Assembly: GCA_023150555.1 (NCBI GenBank)
Contig: JAKLKQ010000035.1
Span: forward strand, 1 to 64,000
DNA: 64,000 bases
Direction: 5' to 3'
DNA from: Planctomycetota bacterium
GTDB lineage: Bacteria > Planctomycetota > SZUA-567 > H5-PLA8
The notes beneath the pieces were generated by a model. The model saw only the letters and a program-made list of their open reading frames with translations. It made no database searches and was not told the DNA's origin. Position 1 is the first letter of the stretch. Each line of letters begins with the position of its first letter. Of this stretch, positions 9,425-18,148 are shown piece after piece. Position numbers and translations under genes: made by a program.

Positions 9425-11215
9425 CTAGACCGAAGGCGGTACGACGACCAGGGCTTCTCCGAACTCGCCCCACGCCTCGCCGTCGACGTGCAGGTCGATC
9501 GTGACCGGGATGCGTTCGCCGGGCTCGAAATCGCGCCGCGCCACCAGCGTGAACGTGGCCTCTCCCAGCCCGCGCGCCGCGACCGTAAGCTCCGCCTCTT
9601 CGGGCACGAACGAGAGATCCTCGCCGCCCACCGGGCGCAGGCGCAGCTTCGCCGACTTCGCGAACGGCGACTCGATCTTCACGCGGAAGGCGGCTGGCCC
9701 CTTCCCGTACCGGATGTGGTACGGATCGACGCGCAGCCACCACGGGTCCATGCCCAGCGGCGCGGCGGGGCACAGCGCCAGAATCGCCTCGCGCGTCTCT
9801 TTCGCCCACCCCTTGAACGCCTGCAAGTCCTGCGCGGTGACGGGAAACGCGTCGCCGTGCGCGGGACAGATGTAATCGACCTTGCGGTCGATCAGGCGCT
9901 GGGCGGAGTACTCGTAGCCCTGGTCCACGAAGTAGCGGTTGCGCGCGATGATCGGCCCGGTGATGGGCTTCGACTCGTCGGCGCGCTTCCAGATGTTGTC
10001 GCCGGTGAAGGCGTAGCGCCGCCCGTCGGCGGCCACCACCATTCCCGCGTGGTAGAAGGTCTGCCCTGGGAACTCGAAGAGGTCCAGTTCCAGGCCTTCC
10101 CACGCGAGGATCTCGTCGCCGTATACGCGGTCGACAGGCAGCGGTGCGGGCCAGATACACGGCAGGCGCCAGGCCAGCGGATCGATGAGCACCGCATGCA
10201 GCGTGCGGTGGCACCAGATCCGCGTCCCGTCGGGATGCTTGGTCCCGAGCGCGTGGTGTCGCCCGGCGAACTCGAGCGCGCGGCAGATGTGGTCGTCGTG
10301 GTAGTGGCTGAAGGTGACGAGGCCGAAGCCGCTCGCGCCGGACTGCTTGTAGAATTCCTCCATGCGCGCGGTGTCGACGTAGCCGAGGTCCCAGAAGAGC
10401 GCCTTGCCGCTGGGCGCGACGACCGCGTACGTCGTGCCGCCGACGAACCAGACGTGCTCGCTGATCTTCCGCAGCTCGTCCTTCGGGCGCGGCAGGCGGT
10501 TGGGCGCGACGGCGGCGACGTGGCGTTCCAGGTTCGCGCGCAGTTGCTCAAGCGCGGCGGCCGGATCGGCGATCGGATCGCCGTGCGCGGGCAGCAGCAG
10601 GCCCGGCTGCGCGCCGACCAGCTTGGGCAGGCGCTCCAGCAGGGCCGCGGTGCCCTCGTTGAAGCCCATGTACGAATATTGGAAATCGTGCAGGTCGTGG
10701 ACGGTGCCCGGCGCGGCGATGTTGTCACCGGCGAAGGCCAGGCGCGCGCCGCCGTGCTCGATCACGTACGCCATGTGGCCCAGCGTGTGCCCGGAAAGCT
10801 CCAGCGCCTTCAGAGCGAAGCCGCCCAGCTCCAGCGTCTGGCCGTCGGACAGCGCGTGGGCCACGGGCACCGATTCACGCAGGCTGTAGAAGTCCGAGTC
10901 GCAGTCGTAGAGGTACGTCGTGCGCGCGGTCTTCCAAAACTCCGTTGCGCCCGCGATGCGATCGATTTCCGCCGCCGGCGCGGCCAGCGGCGCGCCGCCG
11001 GCCACCAGCGCGGCGGCATTGGCGAGCGTGTCGCGGTGGTGGTGCGTGGCCAGCACGCCCACGATCTTGCGCACCCCTATCTCGCCGAGGTGCTTCACCC
11101 AGTCGCCGGGGCCCGGATCGACGACCAGGGCCTCGCTGCCGCGGCGCAGCACGTAGCCGTGCGTGCGGCTGGCCACGCGGAAGGTCTCGTGGGCGATGGG
11201 TTCGAAGTGCGGCAC
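9425..11215 (-). CDS. tandem metallo-beta-lactamase-fold hydrolase with C-terminal beta domain
   Basis: This 596-residue protein contains two metallo-beta-lactamase folds in tandem. The first (about 1-245) carries ATHHHRDT, in which the last His of HxHxDH is replaced by Thr, followed by SGHTLGH and LPAHGDP. The second (about 250-480) carries an intact SHYHDDH, FTGDNIW and CPAHGDAF. Residues about 500-596 form a beta-rich domain. The second half is therefore the likely catalytic, dinuclear metal centre, while the first may be weakened or structural. It is convergent with yidC and is followed upstream by an anti-sigma/sigma pair. The substrate is unknown. Confidence 0.85.
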   Translation of the reverse strand: MPHFEPIAHETFRVASRTHGYVLRRGSEALVVDPGPGDWVKHLGEIGVRKIVGVLATHHHRDTLANAAALVAGGAPLAAPAAEIDRIAGATEFWKTARTTYLYDCDSDFYSLRESVPVAHALSDGQTLELGGFALKALELSGHTLGHMAYVIEHGGARLAFAGDNIAAPGTVHDLHDFQYSYMGFNEGTAALLERLPKLVGAQPGLLLPAHGDPIADPAAALEQLRANLERHVAAVAPNRLPRPKDELRKISEHVWFVGGTTYAVVAPSGKALFWDLGYVDTARMEEFYKQSGASGFGLVTFSHYHDDHICRALEFAGRHHALGTKHPDGTRIWCHRTLHAVLIDPLAWRLPCIWPAPLPVDRVYGDEILAWEGLELDLFEFPGQTFYHAGMVVAADGRRYAFTGDNIWKRADESKPITGPIIARNRYFVDQGYEYSAQRLIDRKVDYICPAHGDAFPVTAQDLQAFKGWAKETREAILALCPAAPLGMDPWWLRVDPYHIRYGKGPAAFRVKIESPFAKSAKLRLRPVGGEDLSFVPEEAELTVAARGLGEATFTLVARRDFEPGERIPVTIDLHVDGEAWGEFGEALVVVPPSV

Positions 11216-11236
11216 CGCGGTTTCCTTTTTGCCCCG

Positions 11237-12046
11237 CTACCCGCCGGTTCGCGCGGCGGCCGGCGTGACCTGCACCCGCAGGCGTCCGGCGCCGCGCAGG
11301 TTCACCGCGCCGTCGGGCGTGCGCACGGCCTTGTCCAGGTCCGCGGCGGCGCGTTCGTCCTTGGCCTCGATCTGCAGCAGGCCTTCCTCGACGAAGAGGC
11401 CGCCGCTACCCTGGAAGCGCACCTTCGCGTAGCCTTCCAGCGTGCAGACGGCGCCGCCCGGCGACTCCAGCGTCGCCGTCTGGAGGTGGTCGAGGTACAG
11501 GCGGTCGCCGACCTGCAGCGCGGCCGGATTCTCGAATGAGACCATGCGTTCGTCGCGTTCGACCTGCCACGTCCCGCTGACGGCGGTCATCTGCCAGGCG
11601 CTGCGCTCCGGCGCGGCCAGCATGCGCAGCACCCGCCCCGCCCCGCGCATCACCAGCAGCGCGAAGACCACCGCGCCCAGCACCAGCAGCGTGCGGCGCA
11701 TTCTGGGCGGCTTCAGAGCCGGCGCGACGGGCAACTCGCCCGGCGCCGCGTTGGCCAGCTTCGATTTTCCAAAGGCGAGGAAGGTCTGGGAGGGATGCAG
11801 CAGCGAGGTGCTCTCGTTCTCCGCGCCGATCAGCATGCGCCGGCCCGCGGTCAGCGCCTCCAGTTCGTCGCGCAGGGGCGGCTCGGCGGCGATGCGCGCT
11901 TCGATGGCACGGTGTTCGTCGCCGGAGAGTTCCCCGTCGAGGTACGCGCTCAGCAGCACGGCGTCGGCTTCGGTGACCGTGACGGCGGGCTCCCCTGGAG
12001 CACCGGGGTTGCCGGACGGCGCGGGGGGCAGCGTGGGTTCGCTCAT
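11237..12046 (-). CDS. FecR-like membrane protein, probable anti-sigma factor
   Basis: The 269-residue protein starts ten bases after the ECF sigma gene, which makes an anti-sigma role likely. Residues about 20-65 match the N-terminal helical bundle of such proteins (LLSAYLDGELSGDEHRAIEA), though the zinc-binding HxxxCxxC motif is absent. A transmembrane helix lies at about 115-137 (TLLVLGAVVFALLVM). The outer part has a FecR-like pattern (LQVGDRLYLDHLQTATLESP and LEGYAKVRFQGSGGLFVEEG). The ATG at 12046 gives the sensible N-terminus; the open frame upstream overlaps the sigma gene. The expected model is that it holds the sigma factor at the membrane until an envelope signal arrives. Confidence 0.75.
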   Translation of the reverse strand: MSEPTLPPAPSGNPGAPGEPAVTVTEADAVLLSAYLDGELSGDEHRAIEARIAAEPPLRDELEALTAGRRMLIGAENESTSLLHPSQTFLAFGKSKLANAAPGELPVAPALKPPRMRRTLLVLGAVVFALLVMRGAGRVLRMLAAPERSAWQMTAVSGTWQVERDERMVSFENPAALQVGDRLYLDHLQTATLESPGGAVCTLEGYAKVRFQGSGGLFVEEGLLQIEAKDERAAADLDKAVRTPDGAVNLRGAGRLRVQVTPAAARTGG

Positions 12047-12056
12047 GGCGGCGGCC

Positions 12057-12734
12057 TTAGACCTCTCGCCCTTCCAGGACCTGGCGGAGGCGCTCGCGCC
12101 CGCGGTAGATCCAGATGCGAACTTCATCGAGCGAGGCCTCCAGCACCTCCGCGATTTCCTTGTAGCTCAGGCCCTGTAACTCGCGCAGGACCAGGACCTC
12201 GCGGTACTTCTCAGGCAGCGCCTCCAACGCTTCGTGCACCGCCTGGCGAACCTCTTCCGCGCGGAGGCGCTTGGCGACCTCGGTGATGCGGCTGCTGGCC
12301 GCCAGCCCGCCCAGCACCCGGCTGGGCGTGCCGACATTCTGGCCCTTCGCAAGGACGTCGTGCCCGCGCCGGCGCCGGCTGCGGCAGATGTTCACCAGCA
12401 GCCGGGTGAAGAACGTGTTGAAGCTCGCGTCGCCGCGCCACAGTGAGGCCTTGTCGGCCAGGCGCACGAAGGCGTCCTGCACGGCCTCCTCGGCGGCCTG
12501 GAAGTCGCCCAGAATGCGCGCAGCCAGGCGCAGCGAACGCTCGCCGTGGCGCGCGAAGAGTTCCGGCAACGCCGTCTCCCGGCCGCGTCCGGAGGCCAGT
12601 CGCGAGAGCAGCTCGTCGTCGCTCGCCGCCGAAGCGTCGTACTGCCCCGAAGGCAACAGCCCGGCGTGCGGATCCAGGCGTCCGCCGGGCACGGCCTTGG
12701 AGTTGGGGGACGGCGCGGGCTTCTCCACCGGCAT
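12057..12734 (-). CDS. ECF-type RNA polymerase sigma factor
   Basis: The 225-residue protein has region 2 at about 50-115 (LRLAARILGDFQAAEEAVQD and FNTFFTRLLVNICRSRRRR) and region 4 at about 165-220 (LPEKYREVLVLRELQGLSY followed by a helix-turn-helix). It would direct RNA polymerase to a small stress regulon. The ATG at 12734 has AGAGGGATTG in front; a TTG one codon upstream is less likely. The first 40 residues are a Pro/Ser-rich extension. The FecR-like gene follows ten bases downstream, so the two are co-transcribed. Confidence 0.92.
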   Translation of the reverse strand: MPVEKPAPSPNSKAVPGGRLDPHAGLLPSGQYDASAASDDELLSRLASGRGRETALPELFARHGERSLRLAARILGDFQAAEEAVQDAFVRLADKASLWRGDASFNTFFTRLLVNICRSRRRRGHDVLAKGQNVGTPSRVLGGLAASSRITEVAKRLRAEEVRQAVHEALEALPEKYREVLVLRELQGLSYKEIAEVLEASLDEVRIWIYRGRERLRQVLEGREV

Positions 12735-12838
12735 CAATCCCTCTATTGGACGCGGTTCAACAGCCCGAATGTTACACCAGGACGCCCTTTCTATGAAAGC
12801 CCTGTCAGGACTTGCAGAACCGCCTTTCAGCCGCGAGC

Positions 12839-13963
12839 ATGGCAGGCCGGATGATGAACTTCGAATACGACGCGCCGGACCCCCGGCGCCTGCCCGCGGG
12901 CGAAGGCGAGGCCTACCGCCGCCGTTTCCGCGTGACCGCGCTGCTGGCCGAGGCCTGCGCGCGCGACGAGGACCGCCGCGCCGAGGTCATCCGCGAGCTG
13001 CTGCTGCTGGGCGTCGATGCCATGCCCGAACTGCGCGCGGCGGCCGCCAGCGACGACGCCGAGGCCGCCAGCCTGGCCCGCCAGGTGGTGCGCCTGCTGG
13101 TGCCCGACGAGATCGGCCGCAACCTGGCCGGCGGCCTGAACCAGGAGTCGGATCGCTACCCCATCGAACTGGGCGCGGCGCTGCTGGCGCGGCTGCGCTA
13201 CCCCGACCTGCCCGTGCGGCAGGTGCTGGGCGACATCGACAAACTCACCGCCTGCGCGGCCGAACACATCGCGCACCGGCTGCAGGCCCCCGTGGACGCC
13301 GACCTGGTCCGCGACCAGGCGCTGAACGTGGTCTTCCGGCTCGGGGAGTTCTGGCGCCGCCAGGGCTTCCGCGGCAACGAGGACGACTACTACGACGCGC
13401 GCAACAGCTGGCTGCCCGACGTGCTGAAGCGCCGCACGGGCCTGCCGATCTCGCTGTCGGTGCTCTTCGTGGCGCTGGCGCGGCGGCTGGGCCTGAACGC
13501 CGAGGGCATCGGGCTGCCGTACCACTTCATCGCGCGCGTGGAGGTGACCTCGGACCAGGGGCACGGCTTCGTCTACCTGGACCCGTTCCACGGCGCGCGC
13601 CCGCTGGACATGGACGACTGCCGCAAGTTCGTCGAAGCGCGCGGGCACGACTTCGACCCTGAGGTCCACCTGCAGCCGGTGCCCACTCGCGAGATTCTGG
13701 TGCGGATGTGCAACAACCTGCTCCTGGTCTTCGACCGCGACCGCAAGGCCCTAGAGGCCGAACGTGTCGCCACGGTGCTGGTCCACCTCAGCCCTGCCGA
13801 CCCCGTGCCGCTGGTGATCCGCGCCGAACGCCGCATGAAACGCAAGGAAATGGCCCTGGCCAAGGAAGACCTGCTCTCCGCCCTGGCGCTGGATTCGGAA
13901 GGCCCCGTCGGGCAGGCCGCCGCCGAGCACCTCAAGCGCCTGCAGTTCGAGCGCCCGTACTAA
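12839..13963 (+). CDS. SirB1/transglutaminase-like family protein
   Basis: The 374-residue protein matches the Transglut_core2/SirB1 group. The conserved core begins around residue 160 with a segment containing DDYYDARNSWLPDVLKRRTG, then LPISLSVLFVALARRLGL and LPYHFIARV, and FVYLDPFHGARPL. A helical TPR-like tail follows (VLVHLSPADPVPLVIRAERR). In this group the papain-like Cys is usually missing, as it is here, so an enzymatic role is doubtful. The N-terminal 100 residues are HEAT-like helices. Start choice is uncertain: ATG at 12839, or 12851/12854, where AGG lies close upstream. Confidence 0.85.
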   Translation: MAGRMMNFEYDAPDPRRLPAGEGEAYRRRFRVTALLAEACARDEDRRAEVIRELLLLGVDAMPELRAAAASDDAEAASLARQVVRLLVPDEIGRNLAGGLNQESDRYPIELGAALLARLRYPDLPVRQVLGDIDKLTACAAEHIAHRLQAPVDADLVRDQALNVVFRLGEFWRRQGFRGNEDDYYDARNSWLPDVLKRRTGLPISLSVLFVALARRLGLNAEGIGLPYHFIARVEVTSDQGHGFVYLDPFHGARPLDMDDCRKFVEARGHDFDPEVHLQPVPTREILVRMCNNLLLVFDRDRKALEAERVATVLVHLSPADPVPLVIRAERRMKRKEMALAKEDLLSALALDSEGPVGQAAAEHLKRLQFERPY

Positions 13964-14065
13964 CCTCCGGCGCTTGCTGGGAAACTTTCGCTCAGATAGC
14001 CTACACTCTGCGTTTGATTTGCCCTTTTACGCCTACCGCCTTTTGAAACCGAAGGAGATGAAACC

Positions 14066-15685
14066 GTGAGCAGCATGACCGCCAGCGGGCGCATGAGCCC
14101 CGTCGCCCAGGCCAGGATCCTGATCGCCGACCAGCTCAACGACCAAGGCATGGCCATCCTCCGCGACAACGGCCTGCAGGCCGACGCCAAGACCGGCCTG
14201 AAGGAAGACGAGATCGTCGCCATCATCGGCGAGTACGACGGCCTGATCGTGCGCTCGGCCACCACCGTCACGCCCAAGATCCTGGAAGCGGGCAAGAAGC
14301 TCCAGGTCGTTGGCCGTGCCGGCGTGGGCGTCGACAACATTGACCTGAAGGCCGCCACGCGCCTGGGCATCGTGGTCCAGAACACGCCGCTGGGGAACAT
14401 CACCTCCGCGGCCGAACACGCCATCGGGCTGCTCTTCGCCGTCGCGCGCAACATCCCGCGCGCCGACCAGGAGATGAAGGCCGGGCGCTGGTCCAAGAAG
14501 GGCTTGACGGGCGTCGAGTTCAGCGAGAAGACCCTGGGCATCTCAGGCATGGGCAAGGTCGGCGCCATCGTCTGCCGCACGGCCAAGGCCCTGGGCATGA
14601 ACGTGATCGCCTTCGACCCGTACCTGACCGAACGCAAGGCCGAGGAACTGGGCGTCACCAAGGTCACCCTCGACGAGATGCTCGCCCAGGCCGACTTCAT
14701 CACCATCCACAGCCCGCTGACGCCCGAGACCAAGGGCATGATCGGGCGCGAACAACTGCGCAAGATGAAAAAGACCGCACGCATCGTCAATGCCGCCCGC
14801 GGCGGCATCGTCGACGAGGCCGCGCTGGCCGAGGCCCTGAACGAGAGGGTCATCGCCGGCGCCGGGCTGGACGTCTTCACCAGCGAGCCCATCGACCCGG
14901 AGAGCCCCCTCCTGAAGGCCCCCAACATCGTGCTGACCCCGCACCTGGGCGCGAGCACCGCCGAGGCGCAGGAGCGCGTCGCGGAGGACATCGCGCGGCA
15001 GTTCGTGGACTTCTTCAAGAACGGCACCATCCGCAACGCCGTGAACCTCAGCGTGACGCTCGACCCCAAGATCGCGCCGTACGCGCGCCTGGCCGAGATG
15101 CTCGGGCGCCTGGGCGCGCAGATGGTCAAACAGCCCGTGCGGACCCTGAAGGTCGGCTGCTATGGGCGCCTGGCGAAGGAAGAGACCAAGCAGCTGAGCC
15201 TCAGCGCGCTGAAGGGCCTGCTGGCGCGCACCACCGGCGAACCCGTCACGCTCGTTAACGCGCCGGTGCTGGCCGAGACCCGCGGCATCGAGTTGCTCGA
15301 GCGCAAGTCCGAGACCGAACGCGACTACGCGAGCCTGCTCGTCGTGGCCGCCGAGACCGCCGACGGCGAGCACACGCTCTCGGGTACCTGCTTCGACGGG
15401 CGCGAACCGCGCATCGTGAAGATCGACGACTTCGACATCGACCTCAAGCCCGAGCGGCACCACCTGATCATGTTCTACCCGGACCGCCCCGGCATGGTCG
15501 GCAAGTTCGGCACGATCCTCGGAGAGGCCGACATCAACATCGCGAACATGGCCGTTGGTCGCCGCGAGAAGCGCGGGCAGGCCGTCGTCGCGCTGACGCT
15601 GGACGACCCGCCGCCCGGCGAAGTCATCGAACGCCTGCGCCAGGCCGCGCGCGTCGAGGAGTTGTACCTGATCGAACTGCAGTAG
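14066..15685 (+). CDS. serA: D-3-phosphoglycerate dehydrogenase
   Basis: SerA oxidises 3-phosphoglycerate to 3-phosphohydroxypyruvate, the first step of serine synthesis. The 539-residue protein is the long form: substrate and NAD domains at about 15-315, an intervening domain at about 320-455 and a C-terminal ACT domain at about 465-539 (HHLIMFYPDRPGMVGKFG). The nucleotide loop is GMGKVG, and the catalytic Arg, Glu and His lie in NAARGGIVDE, SEPIDPE and TPHLGAST. The ACT domain suggests serine feedback. The GTG start has AAGGAG at 14052-14057 with an 8-base gap. A TACACT box at 14002-14007 is a possible -10 element. With glyA at 57418 it feeds serine and one-carbon metabolism. Confidence 0.97.
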   Translation: MSSMTASGRMSPVAQARILIADQLNDQGMAILRDNGLQADAKTGLKEDEIVAIIGEYDGLIVRSATTVTPKILEAGKKLQVVGRAGVGVDNIDLKAATRLGIVVQNTPLGNITSAAEHAIGLLFAVARNIPRADQEMKAGRWSKKGLTGVEFSEKTLGISGMGKVGAIVCRTAKALGMNVIAFDPYLTERKAEELGVTKVTLDEMLAQADFITIHSPLTPETKGMIGREQLRKMKKTARIVNAARGGIVDEAALAEALNERVIAGAGLDVFTSEPIDPESPLLKAPNIVLTPHLGASTAEAQERVAEDIARQFVDFFKNGTIRNAVNLSVTLDPKIAPYARLAEMLGRLGAQMVKQPVRTLKVGCYGRLAKEETKQLSLSALKGLLARTTGEPVTLVNAPVLAETRGIELLERKSETERDYASLLVVAAETADGEHTLSGTCFDGREPRIVKIDDFDIDLKPERHHLIMFYPDRPGMVGKFGTILGEADINIANMAVGRREKRGQAVVALTLDDPPPGEVIERLRQAARVEELYLIELQ

Positions 15686-15718
15686 CCGACGGGCGTCAGG
15701 GGCCGGAGCCGGTAGGGC

Positions 15719-16363
15719 ATGGGTTTCTTCGGCAGACTCTTCGGGCTGGACGGCGCGCCGGGATCGCGGCCCGATGTCATCTGGTTTTCGAAGGCGGGAA
15801 AGTACGGCGGCCTGCTCCGCCGGATGAACCAGTACGCTGGCCAGAAGGTGCTGCTGGCCGCGCACTTTCGCGCCACGATGCTGGAACTGGCGGGCTGCCA
15901 CGAGTTCTTCCGCAGCCTACCGAATCCCCAAAGCGTTGAAGACCTGCGCGCGTTCCTGAACTTGGCTCCGGATCCGGACAAGGCCCAGGTCTGTGCCGTG
16001 GACGCGGCCTTGCTGCAGACGTGGCCCGAAGACAACGCGCCGAAGACCGGCCGCGGCATAGTGCTGGGCATCGAGCGGTTCCCGCTTCGCGACGCCGACG
16101 ACGCCTTAGTTGTGGGCGCGCGGCGCTTGCCCCTCGAATGCGAGGTCGAATTCCACCTCTCGCTGGACGACACGGTATTGCGGATATTTATCAAAGACTC
16201 GGTGGTCGAATTCTTGAGAAGTAACTCAAAACCGGACCAGCCGATGGAATCGAACATGGTCTCTAACTCGATCAAGCGTGCGCAGGAGAGGATTCGAAAG
16301 AACGTGGTGAACGAGACGCCATGCGAGTCGGTTGAGGCCTGGTTAACTCAAAATAGGCGCTGA
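15719..16363 (+). CDS. stand-alone degenerate SecA motor (NBD2)-like protein
   Basis: The 214-residue protein aligns by eye with the second motor domain of SecA and the start of its helical scaffold. Residues 19-58 (VIWFSKAGKYGGLLRRMNQY) resemble the SecA segment ahead of motif IV. Residues 111-157 follow the order of SecA motifs V/VI, with GRGIVLGIERFPLRDADDAL standing where SecA has its GTERHESRRIDNQL segment. EFHLSLDDTVLRIF then matches the RFYLSLEDDLMRIF segment, and 174-191 matches the IEHP...AIENAQKKVE helix. The arginine-rich motif VI (QLRGRAGRQGD in SecA) is lost, and there is no Walker A or B, so it should not hydrolyse ATP. It may bind SecA or a SecA ligand. It follows serA by 33 bases. 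Confidence 0.6.
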   Translation: MGFFGRLFGLDGAPGSRPDVIWFSKAGKYGGLLRRMNQYAGQKVLLAAHFRATMLELAGCHEFFRSLPNPQSVEDLRAFLNLAPDPDKAQVCAVDAALLQTWPEDNAPKTGRGIVLGIERFPLRDADDALVVGARRLPLECEVEFHLSLDDTVLRIFIKDSVVEFLRSNSKPDQPMESNMVSNSIKRAQERIRKNVVNETPCESVEAWLTQNRR

Positions 16364-16427
16364 CTGCGGGATTATCGAAAGACCCCGCGCCCTTTGCCCA
16401 ACATGCCGGCCGGGGGCGGAGGTGCCC

Positions 16428-16499
16428 ATGCCGGATCCGTATCCGCAGAATAATTCGATAGAGATCGACCGCCTGCGCGAGGACCTCAAGCCCGCCTGA
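16428..16499 (+). CDS. possible 23-residue small protein
   Basis: This short frame encodes MPDPYPQNNSIEIDRLREDL plus three residues. GGAGG at 16418-16422 stands five bases from the ATG, a strong ribosome binding site for a gene-free gap. The product would be acidic and partly helical. It could be a true small protein or the remnant of a longer gene; no promoter is evident. Confidence 0.3.
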   Translation: MPDPYPQNNSIEIDRLREDLKPA

Positions 16500-16586
16500 C
16501 GCGCTGTTTGCAGATGCGTTTCGCCGCCCCCCGCCCTACAATTACCTCCTGCCTCAATATCCAGAAGCACATTCGGAGGTACAGCC

Positions 16587-17642
16587 GTGAGCGAAAAGGG
16601 CGAGAATATCGTCGCGCTCAGCCGCGCCTTCTTCGGCGAGGTCGTGCGCCCGCTGCTCGAGAAGCACTTCCCCGACGAGACCGCCGCCTGCGCCTTCGGG
16701 CTCTTCGGCTACGGCTCCGAGGCACTGGGGCTCGACGACGAGTACTCCCGCGACCATCACTGGGGCCTGCGCATCGACGCGCTGGCGCCCGACGAACTAC
16801 TGAAAACCAAGTGTCCTGAGATCGGCGTACGCCTGGCGAAGGAACTCCCCGCGTCCTGGCGCGGCCACGCGCTGCGCGAAGGGCATGTGAAGGGCGCGGG
16901 CGTCGCCTTCGACGGGATCACGGGGTTCCTCTCGCGCACCATCGGCATCGACCACCCGCCGCGCCGCGACGCCGAGTGGCTGCAGATCCCCGAAGAGGAC
17001 ATCATTCACGTCGTCAACGGCGAGGTCTGGCTCGACGCGTCGGGGAGCTTCAGCGCGATCCGCAAGACGCTCAGCGGCTACTACCCCGAGCCCGTGCGGC
17101 GCCGGCGCATCGCGCATTGGTGCCGCTACTTCTCCGGCATGGGCACGTACGCCTTGAAGCGCGCGATCCTGCGCGAGAACGGCTACTACTCCGCGGTGGC
17201 CTTCGGCAAGGCCCTGCGCTGGGGCGTGCATCTGGCCTTCCTGCTCGAGAAGCAGTACTGCCCGTATGACAAATGGACGATGTCGTTCCTGCCGCGCCTG
17301 CCCAAGCTGGGCGCGGAGGTGAAGCGCGTGGTGGACGAAGCCGTTGCTCCGGACGCGAGTTGGGCGCGCAAGCTCGAACTGCTCGACAGGTTCGCCGAGA
17401 CGCTCGAGCGCGAGATGGTCGCGCAGGGCCTGGTGAAGGCGCACGCGCCGTTCGCGAAGTCGCCGACGTCCGGGTACCGGCTGCTCGAGCACGCCTACGC
17501 CGAGATCCTGCAGGGCCTGCCGAGGGAACTCGTCGAGACCGTGCCGGTGTGGGACCAGATCCCGCTCGAACGCTTCCACAGCTGCTACGTCGCGGGCCTG
17601 GAATTGCACACGTGGGATCACATCCTCGGCCTGAGCCCCTGA
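16587..17642 (+). CDS. DUF4037 domain protein (nucleotidyltransferase-like)
   Basis: The 351-residue protein shows the DUF4037 layout. A nucleotidyltransferase-like motif lies near residues 40-62 (GYGSEALGLDDEYSRDHHWG), with the paired acidic residues and the SRDHxWG element typical of this group. A helical C-terminal half follows (residues 150-350), ending in LELHTWDHILGL. The biochemical role of the family is not established; the fold suggests transfer of a nucleotide to a small molecule or protein. The GTG start has GGAGG at 16575-16579, and TACAAT at 16537-16542 is a likely -10 element. Confidence 0.85.
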   Translation: MSEKGENIVALSRAFFGEVVRPLLEKHFPDETAACAFGLFGYGSEALGLDDEYSRDHHWGLRIDALAPDELLKTKCPEIGVRLAKELPASWRGHALREGHVKGAGVAFDGITGFLSRTIGIDHPPRRDAEWLQIPEEDIIHVVNGEVWLDASGSFSAIRKTLSGYYPEPVRRRRIAHWCRYFSGMGTYALKRAILRENGYYSAVAFGKALRWGVHLAFLLEKQYCPYDKWTMSFLPRLPKLGAEVKRVVDEAVAPDASWARKLELLDRFAETLEREMVAQGLVKAHAPFAKSPTSGYRLLEHAYAEILQGLPRELVETVPVWDQIPLERFHSCYVAGLELHTWDHILGLSP

Positions 17643-17701
17643 AACGCCTCGACATCCCAAATGCGTATGGATTGATCGCGGCCATCCTTTAAAATCCGGG
17701 C

Positions 17702-18142
17702 ATGAGCAACAAGCTGCTTCTCGAGAAACTCCTAGCCGAGATCGAACCGTGGGACTCCATGGAGGTCTCCGACGAGACCATGGAGATGGTGGTGAAGTTC
17801 GTTGAGGCCAACGAAGGAAAAGATCTGGCCGAAGTCGTCTACAAGAACGTGGACGCCAAGATCGAACCCTGGCGCGTGGGGTCGCTTTTCGATTTGCTGG
17901 CGTGGGAAGCCGAGGACGGCGGCGCGGCGCTGACCAAGGTGCTGGAAGGCTGGCTGGAAAGCGACGACGCGCGCAAGGTCGCGTGGGCGCTGACGCCCAA
18001 GGGCTGGTTCCCCTACGAGAAGCCCGAGGCGATGTACAAGCGCTGCGAGGCGATCGTGAAGAAGTACCCGAAGCTCGCGGAGACCTGCAAGGATATGGTC
18101 GCACGGCGCCAGAAGTTCGAACGAATTAAGAATGCGAAGTGA
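17702..18142 (+). CDS. hypothetical helical protein
   Basis: This 146-residue protein has no motif I recognise. It is acidic, Trp- and Lys-rich and predicted almost wholly helical (LLLEKLLAEIEPWDSMEV; VKKYPKLAETCKDMVARRQK). There is no clear ribosome binding site: the ATG sits six bases after TAAAAT (17690-17695), so the transcript may be leaderless. It follows the DUF4037 gene by 59 bases and its codon usage matches its GC-rich neighbours. Confidence 0.7.
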   Translation: MSNKLLLEKLLAEIEPWDSMEVSDETMEMVVKFVEANEGKDLAEVVYKNVDAKIEPWRVGSLFDLLAWEAEDGGAALTKVLEGWLESDDARKVAWALTPKGWFPYEKPEAMYKRCEAIVKKYPKLAETCKDMVARRQKFERIKNAK

Positions 18143-18148
18143 AGGCGC

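Noticed and set aside
9359..11539. Rightward open frame of about 726 codons
   Set aside because: It is antisense to the tandem metallo-beta-lactamase gene and shows only GC-biased composition.
12738..12850. Upstream start of the SirB1-like gene at 12812
   Set aside because: The added residues lie in the divergent promoter region and have no ribosome binding site.
13974..14007. TTGCTG...TACACT as a full serA promoter
   Set aside because: The spacer is 22 bases, too long for a sigma-70 promoter; only the -10-like box is mentioned.
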